Shown here one piece after another: positions 1-7,070 of a stretch of DNA of 15,641 nucleotides (position 1 is the first letter of the stretch; each line of letters begins with the position of its first letter). A model generated the notes under the pieces. The model saw nothing but the letters and a program-made list of their open reading frames with translations. It did no database searches and was not told the origin of the DNA. Position numbers and translations under genes: made by a program. Source of the DNA: DASSKA01 sp035765755 (GTDB lineage: Bacteria; Actinomycetota; Actinomycetes; Propionibacteriales; Nocardioidaceae); contig DASTWW010000228.1 of NCBI GenBank assembly GCA_035765755.1, forward strand, positions 1 to 15,641. Direction: 5' to 3'.

Positions 1-189
1 GGCACAGCCGCGGCCGATCCTGAAGAGCCAGGAGAGCTCGGTGGAGTGAGCGGCGCTCTGGATGGCGTTGCGCACGTGGACGTCGACTCGCGTGACGACG
101 CCGTGCGACAGAACCTGCCAGAGCAACACGAAGAACACGCCGAGCAGCACACTCGGCGCGATCCAAGCTCGGCGACTCGACCCGATCAT
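1..189 (-). CDS. PAP2-like phosphatase, N-terminal 63 residues (runs off the window)
   Basis: The minus strand is open from an ATG at 189 to the window edge, giving 63 residues without a stop. A short basic start (SSRR) is followed by a hydrophobic segment at about residues 12–28 (APSVLLGVFFVLLWQVL). Next comes a TRVDVHVRNAIQ stretch, which resembles the segment after the first membrane helix in actinobacterial PAP2-family phosphatases. The catalytic motifs would lie beyond the edge, so the family call rests on this N-terminal pattern only. The six G's directly before the ATG are too close to act as a ribosome binding site; TAAGGT lies 7 nt upstream, so translation is probably leaderless. It is co-directional with gabT, but a strong hairpin and about 200 bp separate them, so it is likely a separate transcript. 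Confidence 0.5.
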   Translation of the reverse strand, partial: MIGSSRRAWIAPSVLLGVFFVLLWQVLSHGVVTRVDVHVRNAIQSAAHSTELSWLFRIGRGCA

Positions 190-196
190 CCCCCCG

Positions 197-202
197 ACCT
201 TA
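197..202 (-). promoter_or_regulatory. Putative -10 element (TAAGGT) for the PAP2-like gene
   Basis: On the minus strand TAAGGT lies 7 nt upstream of the ATG at 189. It matches the actinobacterial TANNNT -10 form and would place transcription initiation at or next to the start codon. No convincing -35 hexamer was seen. Transcription start not verified. Confidence 0.4.
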
Positions 203-327
203 CGCCCAACGCCCCGGAGCCTTCGGCACGGTCCATGCGTGCGACCGTCTTCTGTCTCGTCCTAGGGTCGCATCTCGTCTAGTGCGCATCGCCGGAACGC
301 GACGAAAGTCGCCGGATCGTGGCGGAC

Positions 328-359
328 AGCGCGGCGGCCCGGACCCGGACCGCCGCGCT
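328..359 (-). terminator. GC-rich hairpin downstream of gabT
   Basis: A perfect 10-bp inverted repeat (AGCGCGGCGG at 328–337, CCGCCGCGCT at 350–359) encloses a 12-nt loop and begins about 30 nt past the gabT stop codon. There is no T-run, as is common for actinobacterial terminators. It probably ends the gabT transcript before the next minus-strand gene. Confidence 0.6.
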
Positions 360-388
360 ACCTCAAGCCATGCCGCGTCTATCTCTGG

Positions 389-1759
389 CTACGCCGCTGC
401 TGCGGTTTCCTGCTCGAAGGCGGCCTCGATGAGGTCGAGACCCTCGTTCAGCAGCTCCTCGCCGATCACCAGAGGGGGCAGGAAGCGCAGGACATTGCCG
501 TAGGTTCCGCAGGTCAGCACGATGACGCCGCGGGCGTGGGCGTGCGCGGCGATGCTGCGGGCCAGCTCGGGGTCGGGCTCCTTGCTGCCCGGCCGGACCA
601 GCTCGACGGCGACCATCGCGCCGCGGCCGCGGACGTCGCCGATCCGGTCGTCGGCGGCCTGCAGGTCGCGCAGCCGGGTCAGCATGAGCTGCCCGATCTT
701 CCCGGCGCGCCCGACGAGGTCCTCGGCGAGGATCGTCTCGATGGCGCCGAGCGCGGCCGCGCAGGCCAGCGGGTTGCCGCCGTAGGTGCCACCGAGGCCG
801 CCGACGTGAGGGGCGTCCATGATCTCGGCGCGGCCGGTCACCGCGCTCAGCGGCAGGCCGCCGGCGATGCCCTTGGCGGTGACGAGCAGGTCGGGCACGA
901 CGTCCTCGTGCTCGACCGCGAACAGCGCGCCGGTGCGCGCGAACCCGGTCTGCACCTCGTCGGCCACGAAGACCACCCCGTTGGCGTGGCACCACTCCAG
1001 CAGGGCCGGCAGGAAGCCGGTGGCGGGGACGATGAAGCCGCCCTCGCCCTGGATCGGCTCGATCACGAGCGCGGCGAGGTTCTCGGCGCCGACCTGCTTC
1101 TCGATGACGTCGATCGCCCGCCGGGCCGCCTCGGCGCCGTCCAGGCCGCCGTCGCGGAACGGGTAGGACAGCGGGGCGCGGTAGATCTCGGAGGCGAACG
1201 GCCCGAAGGTGCTCTTGTAGGGCATGTTCTTCGCGGTCAGGCCCATGGTGAGGTTCGTGCGGCCGTGGTAGGCGTGGTCGAACGCGACGACCGCGGGCCT
1301 GCGCGTGTAGGCGCGGGCGATCTTGACCGCGTTCTCGACGGCCTCGGCGCCGGAGTTGAACAGCACCGTGCGCTTGGCGTGGCCGCCGGGGGTGAGCCGG
1401 TTGAGCGCCTCGGCGACGGCGACGTACCCGTCGTACGGCGTGACCATGAAGCAGGTGTGCGTGAACGCGCGGACCTGCTCGACCACCCGCTCGCTGACCT
1501 CCGGCGCGCTGTTGCCCACACCGGTGACCGCGATGCCGGAGGCGAGGTCGATCAGCGAGTTGCCGTCGGCGTCGACCAGCACACCGCCGCCGGCCGCCTC
1601 CACGAAGACCGGCAGGGTGGTGCTCACCCCGTTCGCGACGTGCCGGCTGCGTCGCTCGAAGCGGCGCACCGACTCGGGGCCGGGGATCTCGGTGACGAGG
1701 CGCCGCTCCTGCGGCAGGTCTGGACCGCCCACGAGGGGCTGAGAGGCTGCATCGGTCAT
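389..1759 (-). CDS. gabT: 4-aminobutyrate aminotransferase (class III PLP aminotransferase)
   Basis: GabT transfers the amino group of 4-aminobutyrate to 2-oxoglutarate, giving succinate semialdehyde and glutamate; it is a cytosolic PLP enzyme. Read from ATG 1759 the protein has 456 residues, full length for the family. Visible features are the N-terminal block with the FERRSRHVANGVSTTLPVF segment, the cofactor-phosphate loop NSGAEAVENA (about 135–144), the DHAYHGRT block (about 161–168), the VADEVQTG segment with the PLP-pyridine aspartate D267, and the Schiff-base lysine K296 in VTAKGIAGG. GGTYGGNPLACAAAL follows (about 322–336). An in-frame GTG at 1765 would add two residues, but it directly abuts the likely -10 box TAGCCT. 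ATG 1759 sits 6 nt from that box and has no ribosome binding site, so a leaderless start there fits better. The neighbouring divergent aldehyde dehydrogenase could take the next step of GABA breakdown. Related substrates (5-aminovalerate, other omega-amino acids) cannot be excluded. Confidence 0.92.
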   Translation of the reverse strand: MTDAASQPLVGGPDLPQERRLVTEIPGPESVRRFERRSRHVANGVSTTLPVFVEAAGGGVLVDADGNSLIDLASGIAVTGVGNSAPEVSERVVEQVRAFTHTCFMVTPYDGYVAVAEALNRLTPGGHAKRTVLFNSGAEAVENAVKIARAYTRRPAVVAFDHAYHGRTNLTMGLTAKNMPYKSTFGPFASEIYRAPLSYPFRDGGLDGAEAARRAIDVIEKQVGAENLAALVIEPIQGEGGFIVPATGFLPALLEWCHANGVVFVADEVQTGFARTGALFAVEHEDVVPDLLVTAKGIAGGLPLSAVTGRAEIMDAPHVGGLGGTYGGNPLACAAALGAIETILAEDLVGRAGKIGQLMLTRLRDLQAADDRIGDVRGRGAMVAVELVRPGSKEPDPELARSIAAHAHARGVIVLTCGTYGNVLRFLPPLVIGEELLNEGLDLIEAAFEQETAAAA

Positions 1760-1765
1760 GGCCAC

Positions 1766-1771
1766 AGGCTA
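1766..1771 (-). promoter_or_regulatory. Putative -10 element (TAGCCT) for gabT
   Basis: TAGCCT on the minus strand ends 6 nt before ATG 1759, the spacing expected for a leaderless actinobacterial gene. The expected -35 zone is occupied by the palindrome at 1782–1806 rather than a recognisable hexamer. Confidence 0.5.
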
Positions 1772-1781
1772 TGGTGCGGAT

Positions 1782-1806
1782 GCCGGATTCCGCTACGGAC
1801 CCCGGC
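1782..1806. promoter_or_regulatory. Imperfect palindrome between gabT and the aldehyde dehydrogenase, candidate operator
   Basis: The 25-bp element has outer arms GCCGG (1782–1786) and CCGGC (1802–1806), a symmetric 2-nt mismatch, inner arms TCCG (1789–1792) and CGGA (1796–1799), and a 3-nt centre: 9 of 11 arm positions pair. It covers the -35 zone of gabT and ends 28 nt before the divergent start codon. That position suits a repressor or activator controlling both genes. No regulator gene is in the window. Confidence 0.4.
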
Positions 1807-1834
1807 GTGAAAACGGCTACTCGGCAAGGAAACA

Positions 1835-3306
1835 GTGGTAAAGGTGGCGTTTGACGGACCGATTCCGTTGTTCGTGGCAGGCCAGTGGGAGGCCGGGGAG
1901 CGGCCTCTCGAGGTGCATCGACCCTACGACGGGTCGCCGGCCGGGGCCACGTGGTACGCCTCGGCCGACCAGATGGAGCGCGCGGTCGCCGCCGCCCACG
2001 CCGTACGGCACGAGGCCGCCGCGCTGCCGCTGCACGTGCGCGCCGACGTGCTCGGCAAGATCGCCGGCGGGATCGCCGCCCAAGCCGAGGACCTGGCCGA
2101 GGTGATCACCGCGGAGAACGGCAAGCCGATCACCTGGGCACGCGCCGAGGTGGCCCGCGCCGTGTCGGTGTTCCGGTGGGCCGCCGAGCACACCCGCACC
2201 TGGTCCGGCGAGGTCATGCGGCTGGACGCCGACGCCTCCGCCGAGGGCCGGATGGCCTACGTCGGCCGGGTGCCCAAGGGGCCGGTGCTGGCCATCACCC
2301 CGTTCAACTTCCCGCTGAACCTGGTCGCGCACAAGGTGGCACCCGCGCTGGCCGTCGGCGCGCCGGTCGTGGTGAAGCCGGCCCCGCGCACCCCGCTGTC
2401 CGCGCTGCTGATCGCCGAGATCGCCGGCCTGGTCATGGAGCGGGCCGGGATGCCGGCGGGGATGCTCAGTGTCGTCAACGTCGAGAACGACCGCGCCCTG
2501 AAGCTGGTCGCCGACCCGCGGCTGCCGGTGGTCTCGTTCACCGGCTCCGGTCCGGTCGGCCGGGCGATCCAGGACGCCGCGCCGCGCAAGCACGTGGTGC
2601 TCGAGCTCGGCGGGAACGCCGCCGTCGTGGTCTGCGAGGACTGGACGAGCGAGGAGGACCTCGCCTTCGCCGCGCAGCGGATCGCCGCGTTCTCCACCTA
2701 CCAGGCCGGGCAGTCCTGCGTCGGCGTGCAGCGGGTGTTCGCGCACGAGTCGGTGTACGACGAGGTGCGGGACCGGGTCGTGCTGGCCACCAAGGCGCTC
2801 GGCACCGGCGACCCGGACGACCCGGACACCCATGTCGGCCCGATGATCGACGAGCGCGAGGCCCGTCGCGTGGAGCAGTGGGTCCGCGAGGCCGTGGACG
2901 CGGGTGGAACGCTGCTGATCGGGGGCGAGCGCGACGGTGCGACGTACTCCCCCCGACGGTGCTGGAGGGCGTGGCCGCCGACGCCAAGGTGGCCTGCGAG
3001 GAGGTCTTCGGTCCGGTGCTCGTGCTGGAGCGGGTGGCGTCGGTCGACGAGGCGTTCACACGGGTCAACGACTCCCGCTACGGCCTGCAGGCCGGCGTGT
3101 TCACCCGCGACGTGCGCACCGCGTTCCGGGCGTTCCGCGAGCTCGAGGTCGGAGGGGTGATCGTCGGCGACGTGCCGAGCTACCGCGCCGACCCGATGCC
3201 GTATGGCGGGGTGAAGGAGTCCGGCGTGGGACGGGAGGGGGTCCGCTACGCGATGACCGACCTGACCTATGAGCGGGTGATGGTGCTCGCCGGTCTCACG
3301 CTCTGA
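1835..3306 (+). pseudogene. NAD(P)-dependent aldehyde dehydrogenase, reading frame broken at a C6 run
   Basis: The ALDH fold is spread over two frames that together would give about 490 residues, normal family length. In the first frame are the Rossmann-side ITPFNFPLNL segment (about 154–163), K181 in VVVKPAP, the FTGSGPVGRAI loop (235–245), the general-base E257 in LELGGN and the nucleophile C295 in QAGQSC. The frame breaks within six C's at 2949–2954. The second frame carries EEVFGPVLVLERV, the YGLQAGVF segment and the C-terminal MPYGGVKESGVGREG, ending at TGA 3304–3306. As written, the product would be 441 residues with a nonsense tail of about 70 (stop at 3160) and would lack the C-terminal part of the catalytic domain and the oligomerisation region. 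One extra C restores the frame. Start: GTG 1835 with AAGGA 4 nt upstream; GTG 1844 is an alternative. Succinate semialdehyde is a plausible substrate because of gabT, but the sequence resembles a broader ALDH group, so substrate is inference. Confidence 0.8.
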
Positions 3307-3327
3307 CCCGTTTGCGAGGATGACCAC

Positions 3328-4428
3328 ATGAGCAGCCGTCGCGACGTCGTCATCCTCGGCTCCACCGGGTCGATCGGCACCCAGGCGCTGGAGATCGTGC
3401 GCGCCAACCCCGACCGGTTCCGGGTGGTCGGCCTGACCGCCGGCGGCTCCCAGACCGAGCTGTTCGACAAGCAGGTCGCCGAGCTCGCCCCGGCGTTCTC
3501 CGGCACCGGCGAGGACGCCTCCTGCGAGGCCGCGGCGATGGACTGCGACGTGGTGCTCAACGGCATCACCGGCGCGGTCGGGCTGCGGCCCACGCTGGCC
3601 GCCCTGGACGCCGGGAACACGCTCGCGCTGGCCAACAAGGAGTCGCTGATCATCGGCGGGCCGGTGGTCACCGCGCGGGCCAAGCCCGGCCAGATCGTCC
3701 CGGTCGACTCCGAGCACTCCGCGCTCGCCCAGTGCCTGCGCGGCGGCCGGGCCGCCGAGGTGCGCCGGCTGGTGCTCACCGCCAGCGGTGGCCCGTTCCG
3801 CGGCCGCAAGCGCGAGGAGCTGCACGACGTCGCCCCGGAGCAGGCGCTGGCCCACCCGACCTGGTCGATGGGCCCGGTGGTGACCATCAACTCCGCCACC
3901 CTCGTCAACAAGGGGCTGGAGGTGATCGAGGCGCACCTGCTCTTCGACATCGGCTTCGACCGGATCGAGGTGGTGGTGCACCCCACTTCGGTGGTGCACT
4001 CGATGGTCGAGTTCTTCGACGGGTCCACGCTGGCGCAGGCCTCCCCGCCGTCGATGCTGATCCCGATCTCGCTGGGCATGGGCTGGCCGGACCGGGTCCC
4101 GGACGCGGCCCCGCCGGTCGACTGGAGCACCGCCCAGGCGTGGGAGTTCTTCCCCCTCGACGACGAGGCGTTCCCCGCCGTACGCCTGGCCCGGGAGGCC
4201 GGCGCCCGCGGCGGCACCGCACCGGCGGTCTACAACGCCGCCAACGAGGTGTGCGTGGAGGCGTTCCTGGCCGGCGAGCTGCGGTTCACCGACATCGTGC
4301 CCACGATCGAGCAGGTGCTGGCCCGGCACCACGTAGGCTTGGAGGGTCGGGAGCTGACCGTGGACGACGTGCTCGCTGCCGACGCCTGGGCCCGCGAGGA
4401 GGCGGGCCGGTTGCGGTCCGACTCGTGA
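3328..4428 (+). CDS. dxr: 1-deoxy-D-xylulose-5-phosphate reductoisomerase
   Basis: DXR converts 1-deoxy-D-xylulose 5-phosphate to 2-C-methyl-D-erythritol 4-phosphate with NADPH, the first committed step of the MEP isoprenoid pathway. The 366-residue protein starts with the NADPH-binding loop ILGSTGSIG (9–17). ALANKESLIIGG is at 100–111, the metal ligands D127 and E129 are in VDSEHSA, and N194/K195/E198 are in LVNKGLEVIEA, corresponding to E. coli N227/K228/E231. HPTSVVHSMVEF (218–229) and YNAANEV (302–308) follow. It is about 30 residues shorter than E. coli DXR (398); the shortfall lies at about residues 45–75, in the outer part of the NADPH domain, and all catalytic residues are kept. GAGGA (3316–3320) lies 7 nt before the ATG. 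The ALDH gene ends 21 nt upstream; the site-2 protease gene starts 19 nt downstream. Confidence 0.96.
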   Translation: MSSRRDVVILGSTGSIGTQALEIVRANPDRFRVVGLTAGGSQTELFDKQVAELAPAFSGTGEDASCEAAAMDCDVVLNGITGAVGLRPTLAALDAGNTLALANKESLIIGGPVVTARAKPGQIVPVDSEHSALAQCLRGGRAAEVRRLVLTASGGPFRGRKREELHDVAPEQALAHPTWSMGPVVTINSATLVNKGLEVIEAHLLFDIGFDRIEVVVHPTSVVHSMVEFFDGSTLAQASPPSMLIPISLGMGWPDRVPDAAPPVDWSTAQAWEFFPLDDEAFPAVRLAREAGARGGTAPAVYNAANEVCVEAFLAGELRFTDIVPTIEQVLARHHVGLEGRELTVDDVLAADAWAREEAGRLRSDS

Positions 4429-4447
4429 GCGTGAGGGGTGGCAGGCG

Positions 4448-5767
4448 ATGACCGTGCTGCTGTACACGCTCGGGGTGCTGCTGTTCGCCGTCGGGCTGGC
4501 GGTGTCGATCGGCCTGCACGAGGTCGGCCACCTGGTCACCGGCAAGATGTTCGGCGTCAAGGTGACGCAGTACTTCGTCGGCTTCGGCCGCACCCTGTGG
4601 TCCACCAAGCGCGGCGAGACCGAGTACGGCGTCAAGGCGGTGCCGTTCGGCGGCTACGTCAAGCTGGTCGGGATGCTGCCGCCCGGCAAGGGACAGGACC
4701 CGCAGACGGTACGTCGCAGCAACACCGGCATGTTCCAGCAGCTGGTCTCCGACGCCCGGGCCGCGGAGTACGAGCTCGTCGAGCCCGGTGACGAGGACCG
4801 GCTGTTCTACCGGCTCTCGTGGTGGAAGAAGATCACCGTGATGGGCGCGGGCATCCTCACCAACCTGGTGCTCGGCTTCCTGCTGTTCGCGATCGTGTTC
4901 ATGGTGCACGGGGTGCGGGTCCCGCAGCCGACCGTCTCGCACGTCTCCGACTGCGTGATCGCGGCGACCGCGCCCACCGCCGACCTGCCCCAGCGGCACT
5001 GCCGGCCCAGCGACCCGGTGGCCCCGGCGAAGAAGGCCGGGCTGCAGCGCGGCGACACCCTGGTCAGCTTCAACGGGACGCGGATCCACTCGTGGGACCA
5101 GCTGACCAACGTGATCCGCGCCAACCGCGACGGCCAGGCCACCATCGTGGTGCGCCGGGACGGGCAGCTGAAGACGCTGCACACCAACACCACCGTCTCG
5201 GCGAGGCCGCAGTCGGCCGAGCACCCCACCGGGATCGTCCGGGTCGGCTTCCTCGGGATCAGCCCGACGCTCACCCTGGAGCGCAAGGGTCCGGGCTTCG
5301 TGGTGACCACGATGGCCGACTACACCTGGCGGACCCTGCAGGCGATCGGCCAGTTGCCGGCGAAGGTGGTCGGCGCAGGCAAGGCGGCGCTCGGCCTGCA
5401 GCCCCGGTCCCAGGACAGCCCGATGAGCGTGGTCGGCGCCAGCCGGGTGGCCGGGCAGATGGCCTCCGACAACCTGATCCCCGCCAGTGACCGGTTTTTC
5501 AGCGTGCTGATGCTGCTCGGCGGCGTGAACCTGTTCGTCGGGGTGCTCAACATCGTGCCGCTGCTGCCGCTGGACGGCGGGCACATCGCCGGTGCGCTGT
5601 TCGAGGCCGTACGACGGGGGCTGGCCCGGCTGTTCCGGCGGCCGGACCCCGGCTACTTCGACGTCGCCAAGCTGCTGCCGGTCGCCTACGCGATGGCCGG
5701 GGTGATCCTGGTGGTGAGCGTGATCCTGGTCTACGCGGACATCGTGGCGCCCGTGCCGATCCGGTGA
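4448..5767 (+). CDS. rseP: Site-2 intramembrane zinc metalloprotease (RseP/Rip1 family, M50)
   Basis: This membrane protease cleaves anti-sigma factors and other single-pass proteins inside the bilayer; the mycobacterial counterpart Rip1 sits at the same place, between dxr and ispG. The 439-residue protein has a first membrane helix (about 3–22) running into the zinc motif HEVGH (24–28: H24, E25, H28). FGGYVKLVGM follows at 68–76, a second hydrophobic segment at about 130–155, and a PDZ domain at about 160–250 (KAGLQRGDTLVSFNG, 196–210). A third hydrophobic segment (about 352–370) contains NIVPLLPLDGGH, where D376 is the third zinc ligand, and a last helix spans about 409–430. Two cysteines (169, 185) lie in the PDZ-side extracytoplasmic part. 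A GAGGGG stretch precedes the ATG by about 9 nt. It is probably co-transcribed with dxr (19-bp gap). Confidence 0.93.
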   Translation: MTVLLYTLGVLLFAVGLAVSIGLHEVGHLVTGKMFGVKVTQYFVGFGRTLWSTKRGETEYGVKAVPFGGYVKLVGMLPPGKGQDPQTVRRSNTGMFQQLVSDARAAEYELVEPGDEDRLFYRLSWWKKITVMGAGILTNLVLGFLLFAIVFMVHGVRVPQPTVSHVSDCVIAATAPTADLPQRHCRPSDPVAPAKKAGLQRGDTLVSFNGTRIHSWDQLTNVIRANRDGQATIVVRRDGQLKTLHTNTTVSARPQSAEHPTGIVRVGFLGISPTLTLERKGPGFVVTTMADYTWRTLQAIGQLPAKVVGAGKAALGLQPRSQDSPMSVVGASRVAGQMASDNLIPASDRFFSVLMLLGGVNLFVGVLNIVPLLPLDGGHIAGALFEAVRRGLARLFRRPDPGYFDVAKLLPVAYAMAGVILVVSVILVYADIVAPVPIR

Positions 5768-5792
5768 GGTGTCCGGCGGGATATCGTCGGGT

Positions 5793-5843
5793 ATGGATCT
5801 GTTGAGGGCGCGAGCGGTCGCGTACCCACGGAAGAGAACCTAG
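5793..5843 (+). CDS. Possible 16-codon leader ORF upstream of ispG
   Basis: ATG 5793 opens a 16-codon frame (MDLLRARAVAYPRKRT) whose TAG stop at 5841–5843 overlaps the AGAAGGGA ribosome binding site of ispG. TATCGT (5782–5787) ends 5 nt before the ATG, so it could be a leaderless leader peptide, but no ribosome binding site supports it and a frame this short arises easily by chance. Basic composition (5 Arg/Lys of 16). I know of no family for it. Confidence 0.2.
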   Translation: MDLLRARAVAYPRKRT

Positions 5844-5858
5844 AGAAGGGACTCGTCG

Positions 5859-7019
5859 ATGACCTCGGTCGACCTGGGCATGCCGGACGCTCCGCCTCCC
5901 GTGCTGGCGCCACGGCGGAAGAGCCGGCAGATCAAGGTCGGCAGCGTGCTCGTCGGCGGGGACGCGCCGGTCTCGGTGCAGTCGATGACCACCACGCTGA
6001 CCGCGGACGTGAACAGCACCCTGCAGCAGATCGCCGAGCTGACCGCGTCCGGCTGCGACATCGTGCGGGTCGCCTGCCCGTCGCAGGACGACGCCGAGGC
6101 GCTGCCGGAGATCGCGAAGCACTCGCAGATCCCGGTGATCGCCGACATCCACTTCCAGCCGAAGTACGTCTTCGCCGCGATCGACGCGGGCTGCGCGGCG
6201 GTGCGCGTGAACCCGGGCAACATCCGCAAGTTCGACGACCAGGTCAAGGAGATCGCCAAGGCGGCCAAGGACGCCGGCGTCTCGCTGCGGATCGGCGTCA
6301 ACGCCGGGTCCCTGGACAAGCGGCTGCTGGAGAAGTACGGCAAGGCCACCCCGGAGGCGCTCGTCGAGTCCGCGGTCTGGGAGGCCTCGCTGTTCGAGGA
6401 GCACGACTTCCACGACTTCAAGATCTCGGTCAAGCACAACGACCCGGTCGTGATGGTGCAGGCCTACGAGATGCTCGCCGAGCGCGGCGACTGGCCGCTG
6501 CACCTCGGGGTCACCGAGGCCGGCCCGGCGTTCCAGGGCACCATCAAGTCGGCGGTCGCGTTCGGCACCCTGCTGTCCAAGGGCATCGGGGACACCATCC
6601 GCGTCTCGCTGTCCGCGCCTCCGGTCGAGGAGGTGAAGGTCGGCCTGCAGATCCTGGAGTCGCTGAACCTGCGGCCGCGTCGGCTCGAGATCGTGTCCTG
6701 CCCGTCCTGCGGCCGGGCCCAGGTCGACGTCTACAAGCTGGCCGAGGAGGTCACCGCCGGGCTCGACGGGCTCGAGGTGCCGCTGCGGGTGGCCGTGATG
6801 GGCTGCGTCGTGAACGGCCCGGGAGAGGCGCGCGAGGCCGACCTCGGCGTCGCCTCCGGCAACGGCAAGGGGCAGATCTTCGTCAAGGGCGAGGTGATCA
6901 AGACCGTCCCCGAGTCGCAGATCGTGGAGACCCTGATCGAGGAGGCGATGCGGATCGCCGAGGAGATGGGCACCCCGGTCGGTGACGACGGCGGCCCCTC
7001 GGTGACCGTCTCCGGCTGA
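5859..7019 (+). CDS. ispG: 4-hydroxy-3-methylbut-2-enyl diphosphate synthase (flavodoxin/ferredoxin-dependent)
   Basis: IspG (GcpE) reduces 2-C-methyl-D-erythritol 2,4-cyclodiphosphate to HMBPP, the penultimate MEP-pathway step, using a [4Fe-4S] cluster. The 386-residue protein shows the TIM-barrel start VGGDAPVSVQSMTTT (32–46), IADIHFQP (94–101) and RVNPGNI (116–122). SVKHNDP lies at 190–196 and LGVTEAGP at 216–223. The C-terminal cluster domain has cysteines C281, C284 (SCPSCGR) and C316 (MGCVVNGPGEA); E323 of the PGE motif is the expected fourth ligand or catalytic residue. The clear ribosome binding site AGAAGGGA (5844–5851) lies 7 nt before the ATG. The 91-bp gap after the protease gene contains a possible leader ORF and one arm of an 11-bp inverted repeat that recurs downstream of ispG. 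Confidence 0.97.
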   Translation: MTSVDLGMPDAPPPVLAPRRKSRQIKVGSVLVGGDAPVSVQSMTTTLTADVNSTLQQIAELTASGCDIVRVACPSQDDAEALPEIAKHSQIPVIADIHFQPKYVFAAIDAGCAAVRVNPGNIRKFDDQVKEIAKAAKDAGVSLRIGVNAGSLDKRLLEKYGKATPEALVESAVWEASLFEEHDFHDFKISVKHNDPVVMVQAYEMLAERGDWPLHLGVTEAGPAFQGTIKSAVAFGTLLSKGIGDTIRVSLSAPPVEEVKVGLQILESLNLRPRRLEIVSCPSCGRAQVDVYKLAEEVTAGLDGLEVPLRVAVMGCVVNGPGEAREADLGVASGNGKGQIFVKGEVIKTVPESQIVETLIEEAMRIAEEMGTPVGDDGGPSVTVSG

Positions 7020-7039
7020 CCCGTGCTTCGAAGGATGTC

Positions 7040-7058
7040 CGCGACCGCTCTGGTCGCG
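7040..7058 (+). other. Hairpin between ispG and the GNAT gene
   Basis: CGCGACC (7040–7046) and GGTCGCG (7052–7058) form a perfect 7-bp stem with a 5-nt loop, 21 nt past the ispG stop and directly abutting the likely -10 box of the next gene. It could be a weak terminator for ispG or a protein-binding site. It has no T-run. Confidence 0.4.
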
Positions 7059-7064
7059 TAGGCT
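7059..7064 (+). promoter_or_regulatory. Putative -10 element (TAGGCT) for the GNAT gene
   Basis: TAGGCT ends 6 nt before GTG 7071, which has no ribosome binding site, so the transcript is probably leaderless. It directly follows the hairpin at 7040–7058, which would overlap the promoter spacer. Confidence 0.45.
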
Positions 7065-7070
7065 CCTCAC

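Noticed and set aside
2945..2957. Programmed -1 frameshifting in the aldehyde dehydrogenase
   Set aside because: The zero-frame codons TCC CCC CGA do not give the X-XXY-YYZ slippery arrangement (re-pairing in the P site would fail), and ALDH genes are not known for this. Deletion of one C or a sequence error is simpler.
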